Source: Mesorhizobium amorphae CCNWGS0123
GTDB lineage: Bacteria; Pseudomonadota; Alphaproteobacteria; Rhizobiales; Rhizobiaceae
Assembly: GCF_001686985.1 (NCBI RefSeq)
Contig: NZ_CP015318.1
Span: forward strand, 928,001-992,000
Reading direction: 5' to 3'
Length of the DNA: 64,000 bases
Each line of letters begins with the position of its first letter. Positions within the stretch are counted from its first letter, which is position 1. Shown here piece by piece: positions 47,226 through 56,464 of this stretch. A program made the position numbers and the translations under genes. The notes under the pieces are model-generated. The model did no database searches and was not told the origin of the DNA. It saw only the letters and a program-made list of their open reading frames with translations.

Positions 47226-48758
47226 ATGCAGCAAAAAGAACAACGCGTTCGCGACGGCGGGCGCGAACCGATCGGACGTGTTGATGCAGACCGGTCGATC
47301 ATCTCTCATCAAGTGGTGATCGCCGGAGGTGGTCCGACAGGGCTGATGCTGGCAGGAGAACTGGCATTGGCGGGCGTCGATGTCGCCGTGGTGGAGCGGC
47401 GCGCCAGCCAGGACCTCGTCGGTTCGCGCTCGGGCGGCCTGCATTCACGCACGATCGAAGTCTTCGATCAGCGCGGAATCGCCGACCGGTTCCTCACGCA
47501 GGGACAGGTTGCCCAGGTTGCGGGGTTCGCTGGGATGTCCCTGGACATCAGCGACTTTCCCACCCGCCACAACTACGGGCTGGCCCTATGGCAGAAGCAC
47601 ATCGAGCATATCCTTGCCGGTTGGGTCGATGAGCTGCCGATTACGATCTATCGCCGTCTTGAGGTCACGGGCTTCGTGCAGGACGACACCGGCGTCGACG
47701 TCGCGCTGTCCGACGGCCGATCGCTGCATGCCGATTATCTTGTCGGCTGCGACGGCGGACGAAGTCTCGTGCGCAAGGCAGCCGGCATCGATTTCGCCGG
47801 TTCGGACCCGACAACCAGCAACCTGATCGCCGAGGTCGAGATCTCAGGGGAGCCGGAATGGGGCATCCGCCGAGATGTCATCGGCATTCATGCCTTCAGC
47901 AGGCCGGAGGATGGGTCGGTACGGGTGCTGGTGACCGAACGGCAGGTCGGGACCGGAGAGCCCACCCTGCGCGATCTGAGCGAGGCGCTCATCGCAGTGT
48001 ACGGCACCGATTATGGGGTCCACAGTCCGACCTCGATTTCGCGGTTCACCGATATGGCACGGCAGGCAGAGTCCTACCGCAAGGGGCGAGTGCTGCTCGC
48101 CGGTGACGCCGCGCATGTGCATCCCCCGGATGGTGGGCAGGGGCTCCAGACCGGCGTGCAGGATGCGGTAAACCTGGGATGGAAGCTGGCCCAGGTGATC
48201 AACAGAACCTCGCCGGAAAGCCTGCTCGACACCTACCAGGCCGAGCGCCATCCGGTTGCCGCGCTTGTGTTGCGAAATACGTTGGCGTCTGTCGCGCTTC
48301 GCCGCGAGGATGAGCGCACGAAGGCGCTGCGAGACACGATGTCCGAGCTTCTCGCCATGGCGGAGCTGCGCAAGCGCTTCGCCGGCATGATGTCCGGTCT
48401 GGACATTCACTATGACCTCGGCGAGGGGCACGAACTGCTCGGCCGCCGCATGCCGGACCTCGACCTCGTTACCGCCGCCGGCCCGATACGGGTCTTCACC
48501 CTGCTGCACGGGGCTCGGCCGCTGCTGCTCAACCTCGGCGAACCCGGCGCTTTCGACATCGGGCCATGGGCGCATCGGGTTCGGACGTTCGACGCCAGCT
48601 ACGACGGCGCATGGGAGCTTCCGGTGCTAGGAGCGGTTGCTGCCCCCGGCGCCGTGCTTATCCGGCCCGACGGCTATGTGGCCTGGGTTGGCGGGCCAAC
48701 GCCGACGCCGCTGGCCGACGTGCTGACCAGATGGTTCGGACCGCCTGGCGCGGCATAG
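47226..48758 (+). CDS. FAD-dependent aromatic monooxygenase, rifampicin-monooxygenase-like
   Basis: A 510-residue class A flavoprotein hydroxylase. FAD motif VVIAGGGPTGLMLAGELALAG (split: about residues 29-49), VEVVERR-type strand end, the DG motif VGCDGGRSLVRKAAG, and GDAAHVHPPDGGQGLQTGVQDA. The C-terminal thioredoxin-like extension (about 410-510, with LLRPDG-type IRPDGYVAWVG) places it with the Rox/PheA group. The length and GHELLGRRMPDL recall Streptomyces Rox. It could inactivate rifamycin-like or phenolic compounds, which is inferred. It lies near an EmrAB-type pump. Confidence 0.88.
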   Translation: MQQKEQRVRDGGREPIGRVDADRSIISHQVVIAGGGPTGLMLAGELALAGVDVAVVERRASQDLVGSRSGGLHSRTIEVFDQRGIADRFLTQGQVAQVAGFAGMSLDISDFPTRHNYGLALWQKHIEHILAGWVDELPITIYRRLEVTGFVQDDTGVDVALSDGRSLHADYLVGCDGGRSLVRKAAGIDFAGSDPTTSNLIAEVEISGEPEWGIRRDVIGIHAFSRPEDGSVRVLVTERQVGTGEPTLRDLSEALIAVYGTDYGVHSPTSISRFTDMARQAESYRKGRVLLAGDAAHVHPPDGGQGLQTGVQDAVNLGWKLAQVINRTSPESLLDTYQAERHPVAALVLRNTLASVALRREDERTKALRDTMSELLAMAELRKRFAGMMSGLDIHYDLGEGHELLGRRMPDLDLVTAAGPIRVFTLLHGARPLLLNLGEPGAFDIGPWAHRVRTFDASYDGAWELPVLGAVAAPGAVLIRPDGYVAWVGGPTPTPLADVLTRWFGPPGAA

Positions 48759-48808
48759 CACCGGCATAGCCCATTTCCTGATATGGAGGGGATGGTTTGA
48801 TCTTTTAG

Positions 48809-48846
48809 CATGACCCCGGAAATCGTTTCCAATTTCCGGGGTCATG
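48809..48846. terminator. Perfect 15-bp hairpin between converging monooxygenase and efflux genes
   Basis: CATGACCCCGGAAAT and ATTTCCGGGGTCATG are exact arms with an eight-base loop, midway between two genes that face each other. Likely a shared terminator or an intergenic palindrome; a short T-rich stretch lies to its left (48802-48806). Confidence 0.65.
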
Positions 48847-48878
48847 CGCGAGAGCGCCAGGCGGGGGTTCCGGCGCTC

Positions 48879-50474
48879 TCAATGGCCTCCGCCGCCACCG
48901 CCACCCTGTCCGGCCGGCTTGCGGATAAACAGGACGAAAAGTCCCAGCGTCGCGAACAGCACCGTCAGCATGAAGAACACGTCCATGAAGGACAGCAGCG
49001 CCGCCTGCTGCTGGACCATGCCCGACAGTTTGGAGATCGCTGCCTTTGAGGCATCGAGCCCGGCGGTCTGCTCGAAGTTGAGCGTCATGTTCTGCAGCTT
49101 GGTCTGGGCCTCGGCACTGCCCCACTGCACGTGCTCGGCAAGCCTTGCATAGTGGAAGGCGTTGCGGTCGATCAGCACCGTGTTGATGACGGCGAGGCCG
49201 ACGGCGCCGCCGAGATTGCGGGTGAGGTTGAACAGGCCCGACGCATTCTTCAGCCGATCCGGCGGCAAGGTGCCCAGCGCGATGTTGTTGATCGGCACCA
49301 TGCACAGCATCATCGAGCAGCCGCGCAGGATCTGCGGGATCAGCAATTCATAAAAATCCCAGTCGGCGGTCAGATGCGTCATCCACCATGTGCCGGTGGC
49401 GAAGCCGAAGAAACCGATCATCATCATCAGCCGCAGATCGATCTTGTTCGACAAGATGCCTGCAACGGGCGCGGTGAAGAACATCGCCAGGCCGCTGACG
49501 AACAGCGCCTCGCCGATCATCATCGAATCGTAGCCGCGGATACGGCCGAGGAACACCGGATAGAGATAGGTGAGCCCGTACAGGCCGATGCCGACGACGA
49601 AAGAGAACAGCGAGCCGAAGGCGAAGTTGACGTTGCTGAAAGCCCTGAGGTCGACGATCGGCTCCTCGGCGGTGAAGACGCGCCAGAAGAACAGCACCGC
49701 GCCGACGGTCATGATGATGGCGCAGGCGAAAACCGCCGGCTCCTGCAGCCAGTCATGGTTCGGGCCTTCCTCCAGCACATATTCCATACAGCCGAGGAAG
49801 GCGGCCATGCCGGCAAGGCCCCACCAGTCGAACTTGCTGAACAGCTTGAGGTTCGGCTTGTCGAAATCGATCAGCGACCAGGCCGCCGTCGCCACAAGGA
49901 TGCCCGGCACGACATTGATCAGGAACAGCCAGTGCCAGGACATGGCGTGGCTGATATAGCCGCCGACGGTCGGGCCGATGGTCGGGGCCAGCGTCGCCAC
50001 CAGGCCAATCATCGGCGAGACGAAGGCGCGGCGCGACGGCGGGAAGATTGTGAAGGCGGCCGCGAAGACGCTGGGGATCATGCCGCCGCCGATAAAACCC
50101 TGGATGGCGCGGTAAACGATCATCTGGTCGATGTTGGTGGCCGTCGCCGCCAGCGCGCTGGCGGCGGTGAAGCCCGCCGCCGAAACCGTGAACAGCACGC
50201 GCGTCGACAGCATCCGGCTGAGGAAGCCGGACAGCGGGATCATCACCACCTCGGCGATCAAATAGGCGGTCTGCACCCACGGGATCTCGTCGGAGCTGGC
50301 GCTGAGGCCCGCCTGGATCTCGGACAGCGAAGCCGAGACGATCTGGATGTCCAGGATTGCCATGAACATGCCGAACACCATCGCCAGGAAGGCGATGACG
50401 CGGCGAACCGGTATGTGGTCGGCCTGCGCCGGAATGGCCGGTGCCGATCCTGCGGTCAGGGTTGCGGTCGCCAT
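48879..50474 (-). CDS. DHA2-family drug:H+ antiporter (EmrB-like)
   Basis: A 531-residue protein with 14 hydrophobic segments. Motif A-like region after helix 2 is SGFLSRMLSTRVLF; motif C in helix 5 is GYISHAMSWHWLFLINVVPG (about residues 170-190); helix 1 has FLAMVFGMFMAILDIQIVSAS with the DHA2 Asp. It pumps hydrophobic drugs through the inner membrane and works with an EmrA-type adaptor, encoded just upstream in the same direction. The C-terminus is Gly/His-rich (GGGGGGGH). Part of a TetR-controlled operon. Confidence 0.93.
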   Translation of the reverse strand: MATATLTAGSAPAIPAQADHIPVRRVIAFLAMVFGMFMAILDIQIVSASLSEIQAGLSASSDEIPWVQTAYLIAEVVMIPLSGFLSRMLSTRVLFTVSAAGFTAASALAATATNIDQMIVYRAIQGFIGGGMIPSVFAAAFTIFPPSRRAFVSPMIGLVATLAPTIGPTVGGYISHAMSWHWLFLINVVPGILVATAAWSLIDFDKPNLKLFSKFDWWGLAGMAAFLGCMEYVLEEGPNHDWLQEPAVFACAIIMTVGAVLFFWRVFTAEEPIVDLRAFSNVNFAFGSLFSFVVGIGLYGLTYLYPVFLGRIRGYDSMMIGEALFVSGLAMFFTAPVAGILSNKIDLRLMMMIGFFGFATGTWWMTHLTADWDFYELLIPQILRGCSMMLCMVPINNIALGTLPPDRLKNASGLFNLTRNLGGAVGLAVINTVLIDRNAFHYARLAEHVQWGSAEAQTKLQNMTLNFEQTAGLDASKAAISKLSGMVQQQAALLSFMDVFFMLTVLFATLGLFVLFIRKPAGQGGGGGGGH

Positions 50475-50495
50475 GACACTGCTCCCGAGGTTCGC

Positions 50496-51677
50496 TTACT
50501 TCACCGCGGCCGGCGCGGTGCGGCTGTCGACGGCGACGACGACGCTCAAGCCAGCACGCAGCCTGCCGGTCTTCAGCACGTCCGCCGGCACATCGATGCG
50601 CACCGGGATACGCTGCACGACCTTGGTGAAGTTGCCGGTCGCGTTTTCCGGCGGCAGCAGCGAGAACACGGCACCCGAGGCTGGCGCCAGCGACGACACC
50701 GTGCCTTCGAAATCCTGGCCATCGGTCGCATCGACCGAAATCCGGACCTTCTCGCCGGGCACCAGCCGGGCAAGCTGCGTCTCCTTGAAGTTGGCGACGA
50801 TGTAGAGCTTGTCCATCGGCACGATCACCGCAAGCTTCTGTCCGGGGCTGACCAGGTCGCCCTGCTCGACCGAACGATTGCCGACGACGCCGTCATAGGG
50901 CGCCTTGAGCACGGTGAAGGAAAGGTCGCGTGCCGCCTTGTCGTGGCTGAGCTGCAGCGAGGCCAGCGTACTTGCCGATTCCGCGCGCTGCGCCTCGAGC
51001 ACACCGATATTGGCCTGCGCCGCGGCGATCTGGGCGTCGGCACCGACAAGCGCGGCCTTGGCCTGATCGAGAGCGGTCTGGGCGTCGTCGAGCTGTGCCT
51101 GCGTGCCGACATACGTCTTCAGCAATTGCGCCGCGCGCTGCTGGGCGCGACCGGCATTGTCGGCCGCGGCTTGATCAGCGATCTTCTGCGCCTCAGCCTG
51201 CTGGAGCGAGGCCTGTGCAGCCTTGGTCTGCGCGTCTATGCGGTCGAGCGTCTTGCTCAAGGTGGCGATCTGCGCCTCGGCCTGGGCGACGGCTATCTTG
51301 TAGTCGCCGTCATCGACGGTCAGCAGCGGGTCGCCGGCCTTGACCTGTTGGTTCTCGCTCACCTTGACCTGGTCGACATAGCCGGAGATCTTCGGCGAAA
51401 CGAACGCCATGTCGGCCTGGACATAGGCGTCGTCGGTTGAGATCATGAAGCGGCCATCGGTCCAGTAATCATAGCCGTACCAGGCGCCGGCGCCGAGCAA
51501 TCCGAGCCCGATGATGGGCAAAAGCAGGGAGCGCACCGAGCGCTTCTTCTTCGCCGGCGCCTCGGCCGGTGCGTCGGTGACGGGCTGCAAGGGCACTTCC
51601 GGCGCTTCGGTCGCGGGAGCGACCTTGGCATTGGGGAATGGGCGGACTTCGGCGGTGACGGGCGTATTCGAGGACAT
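50496..51677 (-). CDS. EmrA/HlyD-type membrane fusion protein
   Basis: A 393-residue periplasmic adaptor: short cytoplasmic tail, one membrane helix (LLLPIIGLGLLGAGAWYGYDY at about residue 50), a lipoyl half (FVSPKISGYVDQVKVSENQQVKAGDPL), a long coiled-coil hairpin (about 120-230, AQAEAQIATLSKTL and similar), and the barrel PYDGVVGNRSVEQGDLV. It links the DHA2 pump to an outer-membrane channel. It starts 146 bases from the divergent TetR gene, with two operators between; 21 bases separate it from the pump gene. Confidence 0.93.
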   Translation of the reverse strand: MSSNTPVTAEVRPFPNAKVAPATEAPEVPLQPVTDAPAEAPAKKKRSVRSLLLPIIGLGLLGAGAWYGYDYWTDGRFMISTDDAYVQADMAFVSPKISGYVDQVKVSENQQVKAGDPLLTVDDGDYKIAVAQAEAQIATLSKTLDRIDAQTKAAQASLQQAEAQKIADQAAADNAGRAQQRAAQLLKTYVGTQAQLDDAQTALDQAKAALVGADAQIAAAQANIGVLEAQRAESASTLASLQLSHDKAARDLSFTVLKAPYDGVVGNRSVEQGDLVSPGQKLAVIVPMDKLYIVANFKETQLARLVPGEKVRISVDATDGQDFEGTVSSLAPASGAVFSLLPPENATGNFTKVVQRIPVRIDVPADVLKTGRLRAGLSVVVAVDSRTAPAAVK

Positions 51678-51719
51678 GATATCTCTCTACAAGTCTACAT
51701 AAGCGAAATCTGTTAGACT

Positions 51720-51733
51720 GAACCGTTCGGTTC
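51720..51733. promoter_or_regulatory. TetR-type operator 1 (efflux side)
   Basis: GAACCG-TT-CGGTTC, a perfect 14-base palindrome, 43 bases upstream of the emrA-like start. A second copy lies 64 bases away (centre to centre) on the regulator side. Both very likely bind the TetR protein encoded at 51823. Confidence 0.85.
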
Positions 51734-51781
51734 GATATGGGCGTTGACTTAGCGCTAAAACGGGCCCATATCAAGGGGCAA

Positions 51782-51799
51782 TCGAACCGTTCGGTTCGA
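51782..51799. promoter_or_regulatory. TetR-type operator 2 (regulator side)
   Basis: TCGAACCG-TT-CGGTTCGA, a perfect 18-base palindrome sharing the 14-base core of operator 1. It lies 24 bases before the tetR-type start, so it should give autorepression. Confidence 0.87.
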
Positions 51800-51822
51800 A
51801 TTATTTGCGAGGTGTGACTTTT

Positions 51823-52554
51823 ATGGCCGAAACACTATCCGACACCGGCAAGGACCAGTGCGATGTGCTGGACAGCCTGCGTCGCGGTCGCCCGGCGGCC
51901 GGACAGGATCCGGTCAAACGCAGCCAGATCATCGAAGGCGCCCGCCGCGTCTTCATCGACAAGGGCTTCGAAGCCGCGTCGATGAATGACATCACGCGCG
52001 AGGCCGGTGTCTCCAAGGGCACGATCTATGTCTATTTCGCCAACAAGGAAGAGCTGTTCGAGGCGCTGATCGAGGAAGAGCGCGGCACGATCTTCAAGAA
52101 TATGTACGACATGCTCGACCGCGCCGACGATCTTCGCCAGACGCTGGTGAAGTTCGGCAAGGTGCTGTCGCTCAAGATCACATCGGCCAAGGTGATCCAG
52201 GCGCAGCGCACGGTGATCGGCGCGGCGGACAGGATACCCGACATGGGCGCGCGGTTTTACGAACGCGGCCCGAAACGCGGCCATGACAGGGTGGCGACTT
52301 TTCTCAATGCCGCGATCGAACGCGGCCTGCTCAAGATCGACGATGTCGATCTTGCCGCCTATCAGTTCACGGAACTCTGCCTGGCCGGCCTTTTCCGGCA
52401 ATGCATGTTCGCCTACCGTACCAAGGCCCCGAGCCAGGAGGAAATCGACCATGTCGTCAGGTCGGGCGTCGCCATGTTCCTGAAGGCCTACGGCACCGAA
52501 AAGCTTGCCGAGGAAGAGAGCCACCAGATGATTGCGCTGGAGGCGAAGCGCTGA
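51823..52554 (+). CDS. TetR/AcrR-family repressor of the efflux operon
   Basis: A 243-residue regulator. DNA-binding domain (about residues 25-75): RSQIIEGARRVFIDKGFEAASMNDITREAGVSKGTIYVYFANKEELFEALI in segments, the standard TetR helix-turn-helix. The ligand domain follows, and a 20-residue N-terminal extension precedes it. It is divergent from the EmrA-like gene; two GAACCGTTCGGTTC palindromes lie between them. The start at ATG 51823 has GAGG ten bases upstream; TTG and GTG alternatives exist just above. Confidence 0.94.
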   Translation: MAETLSDTGKDQCDVLDSLRRGRPAAGQDPVKRSQIIEGARRVFIDKGFEAASMNDITREAGVSKGTIYVYFANKEELFEALIEEERGTIFKNMYDMLDRADDLRQTLVKFGKVLSLKITSAKVIQAQRTVIGAADRIPDMGARFYERGPKRGHDRVATFLNAAIERGLLKIDDVDLAAYQFTELCLAGLFRQCMFAYRTKAPSQEEIDHVVRSGVAMFLKAYGTEKLAEEESHQMIALEAKR

Positions 52555-52562
52555 CTTGTTGG

Positions 52563-52608
52563 CGCAATTCCGGACGGAAAACCGCTACACACCGTTCCTG
52601 GAATTGCC
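52563..52608 (-). repeat. Palindromic intergenic repeat, family A, copy 4 (inverted)
   Basis: GCAATTCCGGACGGAAAACCG, here cut short for length, then ACACCGTTCCTGGAATTGC. It is the 44222 copy in reverse orientation and abuts the engB stop codon. Confidence 0.82.
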
Positions 52609-53268
52609 TTAGCCGCCATTGGCGGCGAGCACGATCGCCGCGCGCAATTCCTCGAGGCCCTCGCTCTTCTCCGACGATGTCGCCAGAACGAACGGAAACG
52701 CTGCCGGCCGCTTCTTGATCTTGGCAAGCGTCTCCTCGATCAGCCGCGGCACGCCAGCCGCCTTGATCTTGTCGGTCTTGGTCAGCACGATCTGGTAGGA
52801 CACAGCCGCCTTGTCGAGCAGCGACAGCACCTCGTCGTCCTTGGCCTTGATGCCGTGGCGGGCGTCGATCAGCACATAGACGCGCTTCAGCGTCACGCGG
52901 CCCTTGAGATAGTCGAAAACCAGCTTCGTCCAGTCGTCGACCTTTTCCTTCGGAGCGCTCGCATAGCCGTAGCCCGGCATGTCGACCAGCGCCATCGGCG
53001 GCAGGTCGGTGCCTTCGCCGGAAAACCCGCCCGGCACGAAGTAGTTGAGCTCCTGCGTCCGCCCCGGCGTGTTGGAGGTGCGCGCCAGCCCCTTCTGGTT
53101 GACCAGTGCGTTGATCAGCGACGACTTGCCGACATTCGAGCGGCCGGCGAAGGCGATCTCCGGCGGCCCCTCCGGCGGCAGGAATTTCATCGCCGGCACG
53201 CCGCGGATGAAGATCCAGGCCTGCGTGAACAGTTCGGGAGCGATCACGGTCTTGTCCAGGGCGCTCAA
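52609..53268 (-). CDS. engB: Ribosome biogenesis GTPase EngB (YsxC/YihA)
   Basis: A 219-residue TRAFAC GTPase needed for large-subunit assembly. G1 [17 protein letters not shown] (about residue 41), G2 [10 protein letters not shown]3 [12 protein letters not shown]4 VLTKTDKI, G5 TSSEKSEG. The start is a TTG at 53268 that overlaps the acetyltransferase stop (TTGA) and follows GGAGG six bases upstream. This is the usual rhizobial yidC-engB neighbourhood, with an acetyltransferase gene inserted before it. Confidence 0.96.
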   Translation of the reverse strand: MSALDKTVIAPELFTQAWIFIRGVPAMKFLPPEGPPEIAFAGRSNVGKSSLINALVNQKGLARTSNTPGRTQELNYFVPGGFSGEGTDLPPMALVDMPGYGYASAPKEKVDDWTKLVFDYLKGRVTLKRVYVLIDARHGIKAKDDEVLSLLDKAAVSYQIVLTKTDKIKAAGVPRLIEETLAKIKKRPAAFPFVLATSSEKSEGLEELRAAIVLAANGG

Positions 53269-53903
53269 ACCGCGGCCTCCAGCCGGGCAATGTCGGCGCC
53301 CCTGATGGCATTGAGGTTGCGGCTGATCTTGTCCACCGGCCAGTTCCACCATGCCGCCATCAGCAGCCGCCGGACTGTCTTGTCGTCGAAGCGCATTTTC
53401 ACCACCTTGGCCGCATTTCCGGCAACGATCGCATAGGGCGGCACGTCGTGCGTGACAACCGATTTTGCCGCGACGATGGCGCCATGGCCGATCGTCACAC
53501 CGGGCATTATCACCGCGTCCATGCCGATCCATACATCATTGCCGAGCACCGTGTCGCCGCGTATTTCCTTCGACCATGTCTTTGCGTCGAAACCCTCTTC
53601 CCAGCCATGGCCGAAGATGTTGAACGGATAGGTCGAGAAGCCGGACATGGCGTGGTTGGCGCCGTTCATGATGAAGCGCGCGCCCTCGGCGATGGCGCAG
53701 AACTTGCCGATGATCAGCCTGTCGCCGATGAACGGGTAGTGGTGCAGCACGCAGCGCTCGGCAAATTTGTCGGGCCCGTCCGGGTCGTCATAATAGGTGA
53801 AGTCGCCGATTTCGACGTTCGGCGCGTTGACCAGCCCTTTCAGGAAACCGACGCGCATATGCATCGGGATCGGATGCTTGATGTTTGGGTTGGGTCCGCT
53901 CAT
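53265..53903 (-). CDS. Vat/CatB-like hexapeptide O-acetyltransferase
   Basis: A 212-residue left-handed beta-helix acetyltransferase. [22 protein letters not shown] contains the catalytic His; [28 protein letters not shown] is the repeat core, and [21 protein letters not shown] is the typical end of this family. Xenobiotic acetyltransferases of this group modify streptogramins or chloramphenicol, but many relatives have other acceptors, so resistance is not claimed. Start ATG at 53903 has GGAG seven bases upstream. Coupled to engB by a TTGA overlap. Confidence 0.92.
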   Translation of the reverse strand: MSGPNPNIKHPIPMHMRVGFLKGLVNAPNVEIGDFTYYDDPDGPDKFAERCVLHHYPFIGDRLIIGKFCAIAEGARFIMNGANHAMSGFSTYPFNIFGHGWEEGFDAKTWSKEIRGDTVLGNDVWIGMDAVIMPGVTIGHGAIVAAKSVVTHDVPPYAIVAGNAAKVVKMRFDDKTVRRLLMAAWWNWPVDKISRNLNAIRGADIARLEAAV

Positions 53904-54265
53904 GGCCTGGCTCCGTATCATCTCGGGCAGGTCCAAAATAGCGTGATTTGGGGCAAGATAAACCGGGGTCCCGCGAAGGACGACAGGACCCCGGTCGCCG
54001 GGACGGCCTCCCAAACACCGGCGCGTCTGCGCCGGAAGCCGTCACCGTGGCGTGGTGTATTGCCGAGACTGATGACATGACGATCGGCAAAACCCTTCGC
54101 CGCTTCCCTCAAGACGGCGTGCCGCCGCGCGCTCTGCGAGGTCGCAACACAACAGCTACGGCGCGCGTTGAGCCGGAGTTTCGCTGGTTACAAAATGTGA
54201 TCCCGACTGCAAAAAACCCCGGACGAACCGGGGCTTTTTGCAGCTTAGGAGGATCGGAGCGCCCG
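53904..54265. other. 362-base gap between yidC end and acetyltransferase start
   Basis: No gene seen. It should hold the promoter for the leftward acetyltransferase-engB pair. A strong terminator for yidC lies at 54211-54239 (listed separately), and a weaker GC-rich hairpin (ACCCCGGTCGCCGGGA region) at about 53990. Confidence 0.55.
54211..54239 (-). terminator. Rho-independent terminator after yidC
   Basis: CCCCGG and CCGGGG with a five-base ACGAA loop, flanked by AAAAAA and CTTTTT. On the minus strand the T-tract TTTTTT follows the stem. It is 27 bases after the yidC stop. Confidence 0.9.
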
Positions 54266-56080
54266 CTATTCCGCGGGCGAGGGTTTCTTGCGGAACAACG
54301 CCACCAGATTGTCCCATAGCTCGATCTTGGCGCCCTGGCGCTTCATGATCACGCCTTGCTGCAGGATCGACAGCAGGTTGTTCCAGGCCCAGTAGATGAC
54401 CAGGCCGGCTGGGAAGCCCGCCATCATGAAGGTGAAGATCACCGGCATCCAGGTGAAGATCGCGGCCTGCGTCGGGTCCGGCGGCGTCGGGTTCATGCGC
54501 ATCTGCAGGAACATGGTGATGCCCATGACCAGCGGCCAAACGCCGATCATCAACATATGCGGCAGCGTGATCGGAATGAGACCGAACAGGTTGAACAGCG
54601 ATGTCGGATCGGGTGCGGCCAGATCCTGGATCCAGCCGAAGAACGGTGCGTGCCGCATCTCGATGGTGATGTAGAGCACCTTGTAGAGCGCGAAGAACAC
54701 CGGGATCTGCAGCGCCACCGGCCAGCAGCCGGCGATCGGATTGATCTTCTCCGTCTTGTAGAGCTCCATCATCGCCTGCTGCTGCTTCATCTTGTCGTCC
54801 GCGTATTTCTCGCGGATCTCGAGCATCTTCGGCTGCACCTTCTTCATGTTCGCCATCGACGCGTAGGACTTGTTGGCGAGCGGGAAGAAGATGGCCTTGA
54901 CGACGACGGTGGTGGCGAGGATGGCCAGGCCGAAATTGCCGAAGAATTTGTAGAGCGTGTCGATCAGCCAGAACATCGGCTTGGTGATGAAGTGGAACCA
55001 GCCCCAGTCGATCAGCAGGTCGAACCGCTTGATGTTGCGGTCCTCGGCATAGGCATTGATCTTGGCCACTTCCTTGGCGCCGGCGAAGACCTCGGTCTCG
55101 ACGGTTGCCGACTGGCCGGCGTCGACATTGATCGGGTCGGTCAGGAAGTCGGACTGGTAGCGATGCCGGCCATCCTCGAAATAGGCATAGCGTGGCTGGA
55201 ACGGTTGCTTCTCGGTCGGCACCAGCGTCACCGCCCAGTACTTGTCGGTGATGCCGAGCCAGCCGTCGGTCGACTTGCCCGGCTGGAACTGCTTGTCCTT
55301 TTCGATGGACGCGTATTTGTGTTCCTGCAGGCCTTCCGTACCGGTGAAGCCGATCAGGCCCTCATGCAGCACATAGATGCTGGCGACGGCCGGCTTGTCG
55401 AAGCGGGTGACGCGGCCGTAGTTGAACAGCGAGACGGCGGTGGCGCCGGAATTCTGCACCGTATCGGAAACGGTGAACATGTAGTCGTTGTCGACCGAGA
55501 AGGTGCGCTTGAAGGTCAGGCCCTTGTCGTTCGAATAGGTCAGCGTCACCGGCGTCGCCGGCGTCAGCGTTGCATTGCCGTCAACCTTCCACACCGTGTC
55601 CGCGCCCGGCACCGCGCCGGTCTTGTCGTTGCCGACAAAGCCGATCTCGGCAAAATAGCCATTGGGCAGCACCGACGGGTTGAGCAGTTCGATCTCAGGC
55701 GAATTCTTGTCGACCGTTTCCGTGTAGTGCTTGAGCTTGAGGTCGTCGAGGCGCGCGCCGGTGAGGTTGATCGAGCCCTCGAGGCTCGGCGTGTCGATCT
55801 TGACGCGCGCCGTCGCCGCCAGCGCCTGCTCGCGGCCGGCCGCCGTGACGGCTTCGCCGCCGGGCGCGTTGGGAATGGCGCCCTGCGGCGGCACCGGCGT
55901 CCCGGCAGCACCTGGATTGGCGCCTTCGGCGGCCTTCTTCTGCTCGGCCACCCGCTGCTCTTCGATGCGGGCCGCCTCGCGCTGGGCTTCGACGCGCGGG
56001 TTCATGTAGAACACCTGCCAAAGCGTCAGGATCAGCACCGACAGCGCGATGGTGATGAAGAAGTTACGATTGTTTTCCAT
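54266..56080 (-). CDS. yidC: Membrane protein insertase YidC
   Basis: A 604-residue inner-membrane insertase. N-terminal helix (NFFITIALSVLILTLWQVFY), a large periplasmic beta-domain (about 60-350), and the conserved five-helix core: WLIDTLYKFFGNFGLAILATTVVVKAIFFPLANKSYASM in segments, with the cytoplasmic hairpin MLEIREKYADDKMKQQQAMMELYK, then PVALQIPVFFALYKVLY. It inserts and folds membrane proteins with or without Sec. It is 14 bases behind rnpA. Confidence 0.98.
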   Translation of the reverse strand: MENNRNFFITIALSVLILTLWQVFYMNPRVEAQREAARIEEQRVAEQKKAAEGANPGAAGTPVPPQGAIPNAPGGEAVTAAGREQALAATARVKIDTPSLEGSINLTGARLDDLKLKHYTETVDKNSPEIELLNPSVLPNGYFAEIGFVGNDKTGAVPGADTVWKVDGNATLTPATPVTLTYSNDKGLTFKRTFSVDNDYMFTVSDTVQNSGATAVSLFNYGRVTRFDKPAVASIYVLHEGLIGFTGTEGLQEHKYASIEKDKQFQPGKSTDGWLGITDKYWAVTLVPTEKQPFQPRYAYFEDGRHRYQSDFLTDPINVDAGQSATVETEVFAGAKEVAKINAYAEDRNIKRFDLLIDWGWFHFITKPMFWLIDTLYKFFGNFGLAILATTVVVKAIFFPLANKSYASMANMKKVQPKMLEIREKYADDKMKQQQAMMELYKTEKINPIAGCWPVALQIPVFFALYKVLYITIEMRHAPFFGWIQDLAAPDPTSLFNLFGLIPITLPHMLMIGVWPLVMGITMFLQMRMNPTPPDPTQAAIFTWMPVIFTFMMAGFPAGLVIYWAWNNLLSILQQGVIMKRQGAKIELWDNLVALFRKKPSPAE

Positions 56081-56094
56081 CGAAAGCCCTTGGC

Positions 56095-56448
56095 CTATCG
56101 TGTTCCGCGCAGTCGGCGTGAGAGTTCGGCCTTCAACTGGCCGAACGGGATGGCAAGCACATCTTCACGCCCGACGATGACATAGTCATTGCCGGGCGCC
56201 ATGTCATCGGCCGCATGCGTGCGCACGGCTTCCCTGAGCCGCCGCCTGACGCGGTTGCGGACAACCGCATTGCCGACCTTCTTGGTGACGGTGTAGCCGA
56301 CGCGCGGCGCAAGGTCGTCGCCACGGTCGAGAACTTCAACGAGAAAAAGCCGCCCGCGCCGCTTTTCACCGCGGCGGACGGCCAGAAAATCCGCGCGCTT
56401 CAGAAGCCGCTTGGGATTTGGTCCCACTGGCTTGCCGGTTGCGGGCAA
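56095..56448 (-). CDS. rnpA: Ribonuclease P protein component
   Basis: A basic protein of about 117 residues that binds the RNase P RNA for tRNA 5' maturation. Core: [19 protein letters not shown], then [26 protein letters not shown] with the RNR signature. The start is uncertain: no ATG is suitable, and a TTG at 56448 (chosen) or a GTG at 56427 lie between the rpmH stop and the core. Standard rpmH-rnpA-yidC operon. Confidence 0.9.
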   Translation of the reverse strand: MPATGKPVGPNPKRLLKRADFLAVRRGEKRRGRLFLVEVLDRGDDLAPRVGYTVTKKVGNAVVRNRVRRRLREAVRTHAADDMAPGNDYVIVGREDVLAIPFGQLKAELSRRLRGTR

Positions 56449-56464
56449 CGATCTCGTCTTCCGT

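Noticed and set aside
49131..51440. 769-residue plus-strand ORF opposite the efflux genes
   Set aside because: It spans two real genes and has no recognisable domain or ribosome-binding site.
53265..53903. Calling the hexapeptide acetyltransferase a chloramphenicol or streptogramin resistance gene
   Set aside because: The fold is shared by many acetyltransferases with other acceptors; the sequence alone does not show resistance.
54356..56185. 609-residue plus-strand ORF opposite yidC
   Set aside because: Shadow of yidC; composition is Arg/His/Gln-rich and non-natural.
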